Assembly: GCA_035474375.1 (NCBI GenBank)
Contig: DATINJ010000034.1
Coordinates: forward strand, 1 to 64,000
From: JANNPJ01 sp035474375
Lineage (GTDB): Bacteria; Actinomycetota; Actinomycetes; Actinomycetales; Kineosporiaceae
Length of the DNA: 64,000 nt
Reading direction: 5' to 3'
The notes beneath the pieces were generated by a model that saw only the letters and a list, made by a program, of their open reading frames with translations, was not told the DNA's origin and made no database searches. Position 1 is the first letter of the stretch; each line of letters opens with the position of its first letter. Shown one piece after another: positions 8,736 to 17,536 of this stretch. A program made the translations under genes and the position numbers.

Positions 8736-10315
8736 CCTCCCTCGATCGCCGGCTCCACGCCGTCCGTGAACTGATGATCGCCGACGTCCGAGAAGGCGCC
8801 GGGGTGCACAGCTATGACGGTGTGATTCAGGACCTGTCCGAAGCGGCGGTGCGCAGCGGGCTGGCCGCGCTCGGCGGCCCCGTTCGGCCGGTGCGCCCGC
8901 ACCACCGGCGGAACGGAGATCCGGCCGGGTCGGTGGCCGAGGGTGACCAACGGCAGGACGACGCCCATCTGGGCGCCTTCGAGGACGGCTTGCGCTGGTA
9001 CTTCGGCGATTACCAGGCCCACCGCCGAGACCCCTTGCTGCACCTGGCCGGCCTCGATCTGGCCTGCTACGACCGGGAATACGCGCCGGAAGCGGCGCGG
9101 GTGGCGGCCCGCGCCGAGCACGTCGCCAACTGGCCGGCCGCCATCGACGTCGCCGTCACCACCCTGGACGCTGTCCCCGCCCCGGTGGCCCAGGCGCTGC
9201 TGCCCGCCGTCAACGGGCTGGCCGCTGCCCTGGACGGGCCGGTACCACCGGCCGCACCCGACGTGATCGACGCGGCCAGGACGGCGCACGCCCGACTGGT
9301 GGCGCACCTCGAAGCGGTGGCCGTCAGCGGAGACCCGGACTGCGCGGTCGGTGCCGACGTCCTGGCCCGCTCCTTGGGCGCCTTCGAAGCCACCGAGATC
9401 GACCTGGATCGGCTGGCCGATCGGGCCGACGACGAGCGCAACCGACTGCTGACCCTGCTCGCGCAAGCCGCCGCCCAGTTGCACCCGGAGTTGCCGACCA
9501 CCGAGGTGGTGGCCGGTTTGCTGGCCGACCATCCGAGCATCGAGGGGGTCATCGAGGAGGCCCGCGCGGTCACCGCGGAGGTGCTGGCCTTCACCCGGGA
9601 ACATCACCTGGTGCCCTGGACGGACGGCGAGTGCCTGGTCGGGCCGGCGCCCGAGTCCCGCCGCTGGGCGATGGCGATGATGTCCTGGGCCGGGCCGGAA
9701 GAGCCGGATGCCCCGAGCTGGTACCACGTCACGCCGCCGGATCCGGACTGGCCGGCCGACGAGGTCTCGGAGTGGCTGGCCGTCTTCAGCCGCACCTCGC
9801 TGCCGGCGATCACCGTGCACGAGGTGGCACCCGGGCACTACGCGCACTCCCGCTCGCTGCGCCGGCTCAGCTCACCGGTGCGCCGCCAGCTGATCGGCGG
9901 CACCTTCACCGAGGGCTGGGCGCACTACGCCGAGGAAATGGTGATCGAGCAGGGTTTTCGCGCCGAGGACCCGCGCTACGTGATCGGCATGTGCTTGGAG
10001 GCACTGGTCCGGGTCACCCGGCTGGTCTGCTCGATCGGGTTGCATACCGGCGCCCTGACCGTGGACGACGCGACGGAGCGGTTCCGTCACGATGCCTTCC
10101 TCGGCGGCAGCGCGGCCCGCTCCGAGGCCCAGCGCGGCACCTTCGACATCGGCTACGGCCGCTACACCCAGGGCAAGTTCGCGATTCTGGACCTGCGCGA
10201 GCAAGCCCGGGAGCAGTGGGGTACCGGATTCTCCCTGCCCCGCCTGCACACCGCCCTGCTCGAACTCGGTGCCCCACCGATCGGCCTGATCGGCACCGCC
10301 CTCACCGCCGGGTGA
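8732..10315 (+). CDS. DUF885 family metallopeptidase-like protein
   Basis: A 527-residue DUF885 protein. The zinc-site signature HEVAPGHYAH is at about 363-372, followed by EGWAHYAEE near 394-402, as in the thermolysin-like gluzincin relatives of this family. No signal peptide is seen, so it is probably cytoplasmic. GTG at 8732 overlaps the glycosyltransferase stop (GTGA). The substrate of DUF885 proteins is generally unknown, and coupling to a glucan cluster does not reveal it. The stop lies directly against the stop of the convergent acyltransferase gene. Confidence 0.82.
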   Translation: MTSLDRRLHAVRELMIADVREGAGVHSYDGVIQDLSEAAVRSGLAALGGPVRPVRPHHRRNGDPAGSVAEGDQRQDDAHLGAFEDGLRWYFGDYQAHRRDPLLHLAGLDLACYDREYAPEAARVAARAEHVANWPAAIDVAVTTLDAVPAPVAQALLPAVNGLAAALDGPVPPAAPDVIDAARTAHARLVAHLEAVAVSGDPDCAVGADVLARSLGAFEATEIDLDRLADRADDERNRLLTLLAQAAAQLHPELPTTEVVAGLLADHPSIEGVIEEARAVTAEVLAFTREHHLVPWTDGECLVGPAPESRRWAMAMMSWAGPEEPDAPSWYHVTPPDPDWPADEVSEWLAVFSRTSLPAITVHEVAPGHYAHSRSLRRLSSPVRRQLIGGTFTEGWAHYAEEMVIEQGFRAEDPRYVIGMCLEALVRVTRLVCSIGLHTGALTVDDATERFRHDAFLGGSAARSEAQRGTFDIGYGRYTQGKFAILDLREQAREQWGTGFSLPRLHTALLELGAPPIGLIGTALTAG

Positions 10316-11041
10316 TCAGGAACTGACCTGCCGGGCGGCCTCGGCGTTCTTCCGGGCCATGTCGGCCAGGGCCTGACGCTCTGGGGCGCCCTCCGCGTAC
10401 CGGGCGGCCCGGTCCCGGATCGCCCGGCCCGGCACGCCAACGATGATCGACAGTTCTGGGTAGATCCCGCGGGCCACCGCGTGGGCTGCCAGCACGCTGC
10501 CCTCGCCGATCACCGTGCCGCGCAGCACGCTGGACTTCACCCCGAGCCAGCAACCGGGCCCGATCCGGACCGGCGTCTTGGCGATGCCCTGGTCTTTGAT
10601 CGGCACCGTGATGTCGCCCATCGAGTGGTCGAAGTCGCAGACGTAGACCCAGTCCGAGATCAGCGCCGCGGCACCGATCTCCACGTCGAGATAGCAGTTC
10701 ACGGTGCTGTCGCTGCCGATCACCACCTTGTCGCCGACCCGTAGGGTGCCTTCGTGCGCTCGCAGCCGGGTCAGGTCACCGAGGTGCACCCAACGCCCGA
10801 TGAAGAGCCGGCCGTAGCCGGGCCGAGCATGCAACGTCACCTTCCGGCCGAGAAACACCATGCCTTCCAGGACGACGTCCGGGCGGCGCAGCCGCAGCAT
10901 CAGTAACCGCCAGTAACGGATCAGATGCCAGGGCGTGTAGGCCCGATGCCGGACCATCCACCGCAAACTCGCCAGCGTGAGGTAACGGGCTTGCCGGGGA
11001 TCGCGCCCCGCACGCCACCGGTGTCTCCAGGCCTGCCACAT
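10316..11041 (-). CDS. Left-handed beta-helix (hexapeptide) acyltransferase, Rv3034c-like
   Basis: A 241-residue acyltransferase. Roughly residues 65-205 show hexapeptide repeats (IGRWVHLGD, VGDKVVIGSD, IGPGCWLGVKSSVLRGTVIGEGSVL), the trimeric fold of maltose/galactoside O-acetyltransferases. A hydrophobic, arginine-rich N-terminus precedes them. The position next to the glucan glycosyltransferase cluster matches Rv3034c, so acylation of a glucan or sugar is plausible but unproven. Its gene converges on the DUF885 gene with adjacent stops. Confidence 0.82.
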   Translation of the reverse strand: MWQAWRHRWRAGRDPRQARYLTLASLRWMVRHRAYTPWHLIRYWRLLMLRLRRPDVVLEGMVFLGRKVTLHARPGYGRLFIGRWVHLGDLTRLRAHEGTLRVGDKVVIGSDSTVNCYLDVEIGAAALISDWVYVCDFDHSMGDITVPIKDQGIAKTPVRIGPGCWLGVKSSVLRGTVIGEGSVLAAHAVARGIYPELSIIVGVPGRAIRDRAARYAEGAPERQALADMARKNAEAARQVSS

Positions 11042-11081
11042 CGGGCCAGACTAAACCCCCCGGTAGATCCGGTATCGGGCC

Positions 11082-12359
11082 TCATCCGGGCAGCCGCATC
11101 CCGAGGCTGACCCCCATCCCTGGCGTCGGTCGTGCTGCCGGGTCGGCGGGCGACTCCGCGGCGAGCGTTCTGACGTCCGCGCTCAGGCCGGAGACCACCG
11201 GCAGCGTGAGCTGGCGCTCGGGAAAGTCCAGAAAGGTGAGCTTGGTCGCCCGGCACCGGATCAGGCGGGCCGGCAGCCCGGCCACCGGCGCCGGGAGCAC
11301 CTCATTCAGGTGCCGGGAGACGTAGAACATCCGGCTGTCCCCGATCCAGCCCGTGGATCCGTAGCACCGGCAGGTGAGATCGGCGAGGGACGCCTCCTGC
11401 CGGCGTTGCTCGGTCTGCTCCCGGCGGCGAGTCAGCATGCTTCCGGCCGAGGTCATCGACCGGCGCCAGAGCTGTTTGCGCCCGGCGCCGACCCGGCGGG
11501 CGGCGGCCTGCCAGGCAGCCCGCGCGGGCGGCGACAGCGAGACATCGGTGGCGGCTCGCGCGGACAGCCGCTGGGCGACGTCCGTCAATCCCGCGCTTTC
11601 CAGCAGATCGACCACCAGCCCGGCCGGATCCTCGTCCGGCAGAGCGACCCCCTGGGCGCTGCGGATCAGCTCGATCGACGCCCAGTCATCGCCGTCCACC
11701 GCTCGATCCGCAGCCGAGATCACCACGATCCGCAGGTCCCGGCAGCCACCGGCCCGAGCCGCGGTGGCGGCCGGTGCGGCCTGAGCCAGGTCGCCGGCAG
11801 CCACCGCGGCCAGCGCCACCACCCAGGCCACCCCGGCCGAGGTCTGCATCTGCCGGGCGGCGGTCAGGACGTCGGGCAGCAGTCCAGGCTCTCCGGCCAG
11901 CACTCGGGCACAGTAGGTGAGCAATGCCAGCCAAGGGCTACTCGCCTGCGCCTCGGCTTGCCGGCCCTGACCAGGCAGGTTCAGTGGAGCGCTGCGCGGC
12001 GTCCGGGCATCCCGCAGCTCGGCCAGCAAGGAGAGCGCGGCGCGATGATCCCCGGCCAGGACGGCGAGCTCGGCCCGGCGTACCAGGTCCACCCGCTCCA
12101 CCGCCGGGTGTGCCGCGAGCGCCTCGGCATACAGCCCGGCCGCCGCCAGCGCATCACTCCACTGACGCAGCACCAGGTCTGGGATCCGGCCGTCCACCGA
12201 GTCGACCGGCTGACTGGCGTCGGGTTCCGGGTCGGCCGAGGACAACAGCTTGTCGAAGGACGCGAGCGTGGCTGGTGTCTCGATCTTCTGCTGGGACTCG
12301 GAGCTGGCAGGCGGTTCGTTCCGCGAGCCACCAGCATCGAAGGCGGGTCGCTGGTTCAT
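11082..12359 (-). CDS. Hypothetical protein with helical N-terminal region and C-terminal CxC motif
   Basis: A 425-residue protein I do not recognise. A polar first 50 residues is followed to about residue 300 by alanine/leucine-rich helices that could be TPR-like, with phrases such as LYAEALAAHPAVERVDLVRR. After a basic stretch near 300-325 comes a distinct C-terminal part with TCRCYGSTGW and a further cysteine in LIRCRATK, suggesting a small metal or disulfide site. It lies 40 bases upstream of the acyltransferase on the same strand and may be co-transcribed. No signal peptide or clear membrane segment is seen. Confidence 0.7.
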   Translation of the reverse strand: MNQRPAFDAGGSRNEPPASSESQQKIETPATLASFDKLLSSADPEPDASQPVDSVDGRIPDLVLRQWSDALAAAGLYAEALAAHPAVERVDLVRRAELAVLAGDHRAALSLLAELRDARTPRSAPLNLPGQGRQAEAQASSPWLALLTYCARVLAGEPGLLPDVLTAARQMQTSAGVAWVVALAAVAAGDLAQAAPAATAARAGGCRDLRIVVISAADRAVDGDDWASIELIRSAQGVALPDEDPAGLVVDLLESAGLTDVAQRLSARAATDVSLSPPARAAWQAAARRVGAGRKQLWRRSMTSAGSMLTRRREQTEQRRQEASLADLTCRCYGSTGWIGDSRMFYVSRHLNEVLPAPVAGLPARLIRCRATKLTFLDFPERQLTLPVVSGLSADVRTLAAESPADPAARPTPGMGVSLGMRLPG

Positions 12360-12423
12360 CCTCGGAAGTTCGGCAGCCGCAACCCGCTCCTGAACCGAGA
12401 ATCAGTACCGCCACCCGGTTGGG

Positions 12424-12441
12424 GGGCAACCGTGCATGATC
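12424..12441. repeat. Single copy of the dispersed GATCATGCACGG repeat (inverse orientation)
   Basis: These 18 bases (GGGCAACCGTGCATGATC) are the exact reverse complement of the core of the 31-base array at 34184-34300. The similarity continues outward: CACC, a short variable stretch and AGTTTGGGG follow both here and at about 34326-34342. The site sits between the start of the hypothetical gene and a large inverted repeat. Confidence 0.7.
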
Positions 12442-12467
12442 ACCACCAGTTTGGGGCGGGTGCCCGG

Positions 12468-12522
12468 CGAAGTGTGTCCGTGGAATGACCCAGGCGGTGG
12501 GTCATCCGACGGACACACTTCG
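12468..12522. terminator. Long inverted repeat, probable terminator of the methyltransferase operon
   Basis: Arms of 25 bases (12468-12492 and 12498-12522) pair with two mismatches around a 5-base GGCGG loop. It begins 20 bases downstream of the minus-strand methyltransferase stop. No T-tract follows on either strand, as is common for actinobacterial hairpin terminators. Confidence 0.6.
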
Positions 12523-12542
12523 GGCGCGAAGGCGTCCGGAAC

Positions 12543-13739
12543 TCAGGGGCGCACCGGCTTGGTTCCGGTGATTCCGACGTTGTAGAACACCGACTGCGGC
12601 AGCGCTCGGGCCAGCACCCGGTCCACCGCCGACAGCCGCTGCCAGGACTTGTAGGCGAACATCGCCCAGCCCCAGCCGAGCGCCTTCGGGTTCACCGCCG
12701 CCTCGAAGGTACGTACCGGCCAGCCGAGCATCGCGGCCAGCAGTTCCTCGGTCTGGGTGTGGATCTCGACCGCGCCGGCCCGCTCGGCCATCGCGGCCAA
12801 CTCCTCCGGGACGAAGGTATGCAGGTCGACGATCGCCTCCAGGGCCGCGGCGCGTGACGACGCGTCCAGCTCCTCCTGGCTTTTGGCCCACTTCTCCTGA
12901 AACTGCGGCAACTGGGTGACGGCGGTGGTCAGCTTCCAGGTCACCCGACCGAGCCGGCGCGCGTACCAATCACCGATCCGGGTCGGCTCGCCCGCGATCA
13001 CGAACCGGCCGCCAGGACGCAGCACCCGCAGCACCTCCCGCAAGGCAGACTCGACGTCCGGGATGTGATGGATCACCGCATGCCCGATGACCAGGTCGAA
13101 GGTGCCATCCTCGTACGGCAGGTTCTCGGCCGCGGCGACCGCGCCCTCGACCTCGAAACCCAGCCCGCGGGCATTGCGCTGGGCACTTTCGACCATCCCG
13201 GCCGAGACATCACTGACGTGCACCTCGTCGAGCACCCCGGCCTGCTTCAAGTTCAGCGAGAAGAAGCCGGTACCGGCGCCGATCTCCAGCGATCGACGGT
13301 ACGGCCACTGTTCAGTGCGCAGCACCTCGGAGCCGACCAGCGAGCTGAACCGATCTCGGGAGTAGGTGATGCAGCGGTCATCGAAGGAGATCGACCACTT
13401 CTCGTCATAGGTGCCGGCTTCCCAGTCGTGATAGAGCACCTGGGCGAGCGCATTGTCGTTCCAGGCCCGCTGCACGTCCGCTTCGGACGCCGGACCGGGC
13501 GCCACCGACTCGGGGACAGCCACCGGCGCGACCGCAGCGACCGGCGCAAAAACCGGCTCGGGCGTGACCACCGACTCCGGCGCGACCTTCGGCTCCGGTT
13601 CGGAGACCGCCCGCCGCTGGGCCGGAGCCCGGGGAGTGGTCGGCTTCGCGTCGGCACTCTTCGCCGTTGCCCGCTTCGCCGGCGCCTTCTTCACGGCTGG
13701 CTTCTTCGCGGCCGGTTTCGGCTGCTCGCTCTCGCTCAT
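12543..13739 (-). CDS. Class I methyltransferase with Lys/Pro/Ala-rich N-terminal extension (Rv3038c-like)
   Basis: A 398-residue protein. Residues 1-85 are low-complexity and basic (repeated AAKKPAVKKAPAK-type phrases, then Pro/Val-rich), resembling histone-like tails. The SAM-binding motif LEIGAGTGFFS is at 151-161, then HVSDVS and VLRPGGRFVIAGEP. ATG at 13739 shares one base with the upstream stop (TGATG), so it is translationally coupled to the enoyl-CoA hydratase. The pairing with a crotonase matches mycobacterial Rv3038c-Rv3039c. The methyl acceptor is unknown; the basic tail could bind nucleic acid or an acidic polymer. Confidence 0.82.
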   Translation of the reverse strand: MSESEQPKPAAKKPAVKKAPAKRATAKSADAKPTTPRAPAQRRAVSEPEPKVAPESVVTPEPVFAPVAAVAPVAVPESVAPGPASEADVQRAWNDNALAQVLYHDWEAGTYDEKWSISFDDRCITYSRDRFSSLVGSEVLRTEQWPYRRSLEIGAGTGFFSLNLKQAGVLDEVHVSDVSAGMVESAQRNARGLGFEVEGAVAAAENLPYEDGTFDLVIGHAVIHHIPDVESALREVLRVLRPGGRFVIAGEPTRIGDWYARRLGRVTWKLTTAVTQLPQFQEKWAKSQEELDASSRAAALEAIVDLHTFVPEELAAMAERAGAVEIHTQTEELLAAMLGWPVRTFEAAVNPKALGWGWAMFAYKSWQRLSAVDRVLARALPQSVFYNVGITGTKPVRP

Positions 13740-14518
13740 CAACGCCCCTCGAACTGAGCCTTGCCCGGCCCTTCGGCCACGAACGACGACATTCCGATCT
13801 CTCGATCGCGGGTGGCGAACAGACCGGCGAACAGCATCCGCTCGATCTCCAGGCCGGTGGTCAGGTCGGTCTCCACCCCGCGATCAATGGCCTCCTTGGC
13901 CGCGCGCAAAGCGTAGGCCGGGCCACCGACATAACGCTCGACCCGGCGGCGAGCCGCGGCGAACACCTCGTCGGCCGGGACCACCTCGTCGACCAGGCCG
14001 ATCGAGAGCGCCTCGGCGCTGCCGACGAACCGGCCGGTGTAGATCAAATCCTTGGCGCGGGCCGGGCCGATCAGCCGGGCCAGCCGCTGGGTGCCACCGG
14101 CCCCGGGAATGACGCCGAGCAGGATCTCCGGCTGGCCGAGCTTGGCGTTGTCGCCGGCGACCCGGAAGTCACAGCACAGCGCCAGCTCGCAGCCGCCACC
14201 GAGGGCGTATCCGGTGATCGCGGCGACCGTCGGCTTGGGGATCTGGGCGACGGCGGTCAGCGCCGACTGCAGGGCGGCCGAGCGATCCACCATGTCGGTG
14301 TACGACATCGCCTGCATCTGCTTGATGTCGGCGCCCGCGGCGAACACCTTCTCGCCGCCGTAGACGATCACGGCGGCGACGTCACGGCGTTCCGCGGCCT
14401 GCTCGGCCGCGGCCCGGATGCCTTCCTGCAGCTCGATGTCCAGGACGTTCATCGGTGGCCGGGCGAGCCGGATGGTTCCGATCCCGGCCTCCACCTCGAG
14501 GCTGACGGACTCGCTCAC
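13739..14518 (-). CDS. Enoyl-CoA hydratase/isomerase (crotonase family, EchA17-like)
   Basis: A 259-residue crotonase. The oxyanion-hole segment FAAGADIKQM is at 59-68. Both catalytic glutamates of true hydratases are present: E111 in GGGCEL and E131 in QPEILLG, followed by GAGGTQRL. It should hydrate 2-enoyl-CoA in beta-oxidation. The start is GTG at 14518. Its stop is coupled to the downstream methyltransferase, and a YbjN-like gene lies 52 bases upstream on the same strand. By position it corresponds to echA17 (Rv3039c). Confidence 0.9.
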   Translation of the reverse strand: MSESVSLEVEAGIGTIRLARPPMNVLDIELQEGIRAAAEQAAERRDVAAVIVYGGEKVFAAGADIKQMQAMSYTDMVDRSAALQSALTAVAQIPKPTVAAITGYALGGGCELALCCDFRVAGDNAKLGQPEILLGVIPGAGGTQRLARLIGPARAKDLIYTGRFVGSAEALSIGLVDEVVPADEVFAAARRRVERYVGGPAYALRAAKEAIDRGVETDLTTGLEIERMLFAGLFATRDREIGMSSFVAEGPGKAQFEGR

Positions 14519-14570
14519 GCTGTTCTCCGATTCGCTCGCGTGGCCACCCGGGAAGCCCCCGAGTACCTGC

Positions 14571-15020
14571 TCATTCGTTGCCTTCCAGCAACTGGGTGAC
14601 GGTCTCGTGCCAGGTCCGGACGGAACCGAGCACAGCCTCCAGGGTGGCGGTCAGCAGCGGGCGCAGGTCCATCCCATCGCCCACGACCAGGTCGACGGCC
14701 ACGGCCAGCCGATCGGCGTGCACGGTGACCTTGACCAGGTTCAGCGCCCCGGTGACGGCATTCGCGGCACGCAGCCGCGTCAGCTCGTCGCCGGCCAGGG
14801 AATCATCCAGCAGCCACTGGCCGAAGACCCGCATCATCGGCGGCGCGGTGTCCAGGCAGCGCACGAAGAGCATCTGCTCCTGCATCCGGATCGCGACATC
14901 GCCGTCCTCATCGATGCTCGGTTGCATCGACTCGTCGATCAGCGCGTCGAGCACGCGGCCACGCAGCGGGTGCTCGTCCGGCGGCGGTGGGAACGACGGG
15001 AGAGCAGTCGGATCGGTCAT
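14571..15020 (-). CDS. YbjN/type III secretion chaperone-like protein
   Basis: A 149-residue acidic protein with no signal peptide. It looks like a small YbjN-like domain: VLDALIDESMQPSIDEDGDVAIRM, then a beta-rich middle and the helix NAVTGALNLVKVTVHADRLAVAVDL. These proteins are common in actinobacteria and have no established activity; they resemble secretion chaperones in fold. It is first in the minus-strand run with the enoyl-CoA hydratase and methyltransferase, and divergent from glgX across 75 bases. Confidence 0.65.
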   Translation of the reverse strand: MTDPTALPSFPPPPDEHPLRGRVLDALIDESMQPSIDEDGDVAIRMQEQMLFVRCLDTAPPMMRVFGQWLLDDSLAGDELTRLRAANAVTGALNLVKVTVHADRLAVAVDLVVGDGMDLRPLLTATLEAVLGSVRTWHETVTQLLEGNE

Positions 15021-15095
15021 CCCCCAAACCTATCGTTCCGATTCTTGGCCTCGCCCGTCGACCGTGGGTGGGGTTGCTGAACCAGCGGAGATCCG

Positions 15096-17282
15096 ATGCG
15101 GCAGACTGCCTGGATGGTCGCGCCGTCGCATCCCCACCCGCTCGGCGTTCACCTTCGTGAAGGTGGCATCGAGGTGGCGGTGCTGGCCGCGCATGCCGAT
15201 CGGGTCGAGTTCTGCCTTCTCGATCCCCGGCCGGACGGCGGCTGGGCCGAACGCCGGGTCGACTTGCCGCACCAGACACATGGCGTCTGGCATGGTTTCC
15301 TCGCCGGGATCGGTGCCGGTCAGCGCTACGGCCTGCGGGTGCACGGGGAGTGGAACCCGCGGCGCGGTCTGCGGCACAACCCGGCCAAACTGCTGCTGGA
15401 TCCGTACGCTCGGGCCGTCGTCCCACCATCGGGATTGCGCCCGGAACTGTTCGGCCATCCGGTGGACGAGAACCTGCAAGGCAATCCCCGAGTGCCGGAT
15501 TCGCGGGACTCGATGCCGTACGCGGCCCATGGCATCGTTGTCCCGGACCGACCCCAGCTCTTCGACCGGCGTGACGGTGGCTCGACCCGGCCCCGGACGC
15601 CGTGGGCGGACACCGTGATCTACGAGGCACACCTGCGCGGGCTCACTCGCCGGCTGCCGGACCTGCCCGAACACCTGCGCGGAACCTATGCCGGCCTCGG
15701 TCACCCGGTGACCATCGAGTATCTGACCGGCCTCGGGATCACCGCCGTCGAGCTGCTGCCGGTACATGCCTCGGTTCCGGAGACACACCTGGCTCGGCGC
15801 GGGCTGTCGAACTACTGGGGGTACAGCACCCTGGGCTTCTTCGCCCCGCACCTGCCCTATGCGGCCGCCGACGACGCGGCCGACGCCGTCACCGAGTTCC
15901 ATGCCATGGTCCAGGCACTGCATGCGGCCGGCTTGGAAGTACTGCTGGACGTGGTCTACAACCACACCGCCGAGAGCGGGACGTCCGGACCGATGCTGTC
16001 GTTCCGCGGGCTGGACGCCGCCACCTACTACCGGCTGGACAACGACGGGCGCGACATCGACTTCACCGGCTGCGGTAACAGCCTGGACGCCACCCATTTC
16101 CGGGTGGTGCAGCTGGTTCTGGACTCGCTCCGGTACTGGGTCGAGGCGATGGACGTCGATGGCTTCCGCTTTGATCTTGCCCCCACCCTGGCCCGGGGCC
16201 GCAACGAGTTCCACCCCGATCACCCGATGCTGGTCGCGATGCGCGCCGATCCGGTGCTGGCCGGTGTCAAACTGATCGCCGAGCCATGGGACGTCGGCCC
16301 GGACGGCTGGCGAACCGGCCAGTTCCCGGCGCCCTTCAGCGAGTGGAACGACCGGTTCCGGGACGACGTGCGGGACTTCTGGCTCTCCGGTGCGGCTCGC
16401 GCGGCCGCCGGTGAGACTTCCGGCGGGCTGCGCGACCTGGGCACCCGGATCGCCGGCTCGGTGGACACCTTCGCCGTCGACCGCGGCCCGCTGGCCTCGA
16501 TCAATTTCGTCACCGCGCACGACGGTTTCACGCTCGCCGACCTGACCGCCTACAACTCCAAGCACAACCTGGACAACGGCGAGGACAACCGGGACGGCAC
16601 GGACAACAACCGGAGCTGGAATCACGGGCCGGAGGGCCCGACGAACGACGCGGGGATCCTGGCCGGACGACGGCGGACGATCCGCAACCTGCTCGGCACC
16701 CTGCTGTTCTCTGCCGGGGTGCCGATGCTGGTGGCCGGTGACGAATTCGGCCGCAGCCAGCGTGGAAACAACAACCCGTACAGCCAGGACAACGAAATCT
16801 CTTGGCTGGATTGGCAATTGCAGCCCTGGCAGGAAGATCTGCTGGCCACCACCCGCTACCTGATCTCGCTGCGCCGGCGTTTTCCCGCACTCGGTTCGGA
16901 CCGGTTCTTCGCCGGACGCCCGCCGGAAGGGCTGATCGGCGGGATCAAGGACCTCACCTGGTTCGCGCCGGACGGTACCGAGATGACGCCGCGGCACTGG
17001 GAGGACGGCGGATTGCGGATGCTCCAGGTGCTGTTCGCCGATCCGGCGCTCGGCACTGCCGCGCCGCCGGACCCGGACGGGAGCGGCTCGCTGCTGATGG
17101 TGATCGCCGGTGCTGCCTACCGGGCGGACATCGTGCTGCCGATCGCACCGTCGATCACCGGGTACGAGTTGCTCTGGAACAGCTCCGAATCCCGGCCGCC
17201 CGCGAAACGGCAGCGCCTGCTCGCCCCCCGCAGCCGGGTCTCACTCCCGCCAGATTCGCTGCACTTGTACCGCGCCCTCTGA
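15096..17282 (+). CDS. glgX: Glycogen debranching enzyme GlgX
   Basis: A 728-residue GH13 isoamylase-type enzyme that removes alpha-1,6 branches, usually short ones left by glycogen phosphorylase. An N-terminal CBM48-like domain carries GQRYGLRVHGEWNP and NPAKLLLDPYARA. Catalytic candidates are D360 in GFRFDLAPT, about E395 in LIAEPWDVG and about D475 in TAHDGFTL. DEFGRSQRGNNN is typical of GlgX. The ATG at 15096 has GGAG seven bases upstream. It stands alone, divergent from the YbjN-like gene, and complements glgP at 51620 and the GlgE pathway genes. Confidence 0.95.
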   Translation: MRQTAWMVAPSHPHPLGVHLREGGIEVAVLAAHADRVEFCLLDPRPDGGWAERRVDLPHQTHGVWHGFLAGIGAGQRYGLRVHGEWNPRRGLRHNPAKLLLDPYARAVVPPSGLRPELFGHPVDENLQGNPRVPDSRDSMPYAAHGIVVPDRPQLFDRRDGGSTRPRTPWADTVIYEAHLRGLTRRLPDLPEHLRGTYAGLGHPVTIEYLTGLGITAVELLPVHASVPETHLARRGLSNYWGYSTLGFFAPHLPYAAADDAADAVTEFHAMVQALHAAGLEVLLDVVYNHTAESGTSGPMLSFRGLDAATYYRLDNDGRDIDFTGCGNSLDATHFRVVQLVLDSLRYWVEAMDVDGFRFDLAPTLARGRNEFHPDHPMLVAMRADPVLAGVKLIAEPWDVGPDGWRTGQFPAPFSEWNDRFRDDVRDFWLSGAARAAAGETSGGLRDLGTRIAGSVDTFAVDRGPLASINFVTAHDGFTLADLTAYNSKHNLDNGEDNRDGTDNNRSWNHGPEGPTNDAGILAGRRRTIRNLLGTLLFSAGVPMLVAGDEFGRSQRGNNNPYSQDNEISWLDWQLQPWQEDLLATTRYLISLRRRFPALGSDRFFAGRPPEGLIGGIKDLTWFAPDGTEMTPRHWEDGGLRMLQVLFADPALGTAAPPDPDGSGSLLMVIAGAAYRADIVLPIAPSITGYELLWNSSESRPPAKRQRLLAPRSRVSLPPDSLHLYRAL

Positions 17283-17536
17283 GGCTCGCCAATGGTCCCC
17301 CGTGATCATGCCACTCCCCCTCGGCACGCCCCATGGAACGCCGTAGGACTCGGCCGAACCTCCGACGATGGCCCAATCGGCGCCTGATCCGGACTTCCGC
17401 CGAGTCCTGCGGCGGCCTCCCCGGCGCCGGCCCTATTCGGCACCGGTTCGGATGGTGAATTCGGCCGGCTTAACCCCGACAAAAGGTGCAGATCAGCGTG
17501 AACACCACGTACTCAGTTCCGGGCTAGCCTTTGACC

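Noticed and set aside
15030..16997. A 655-codon minus-strand frame opposite glgX
   Set aside because: GlgX on the plus strand has all catalytic motifs. The opposite frame has no domain and would overlap the YbjN-like gene start.
17342..17411. A 13-base imperfect inverted repeat after glgX as terminator
   Set aside because: The arms are 44 bases apart with a mismatch, and the gap folds poorly. It is noted with the GNAT gene but not listed as a feature.
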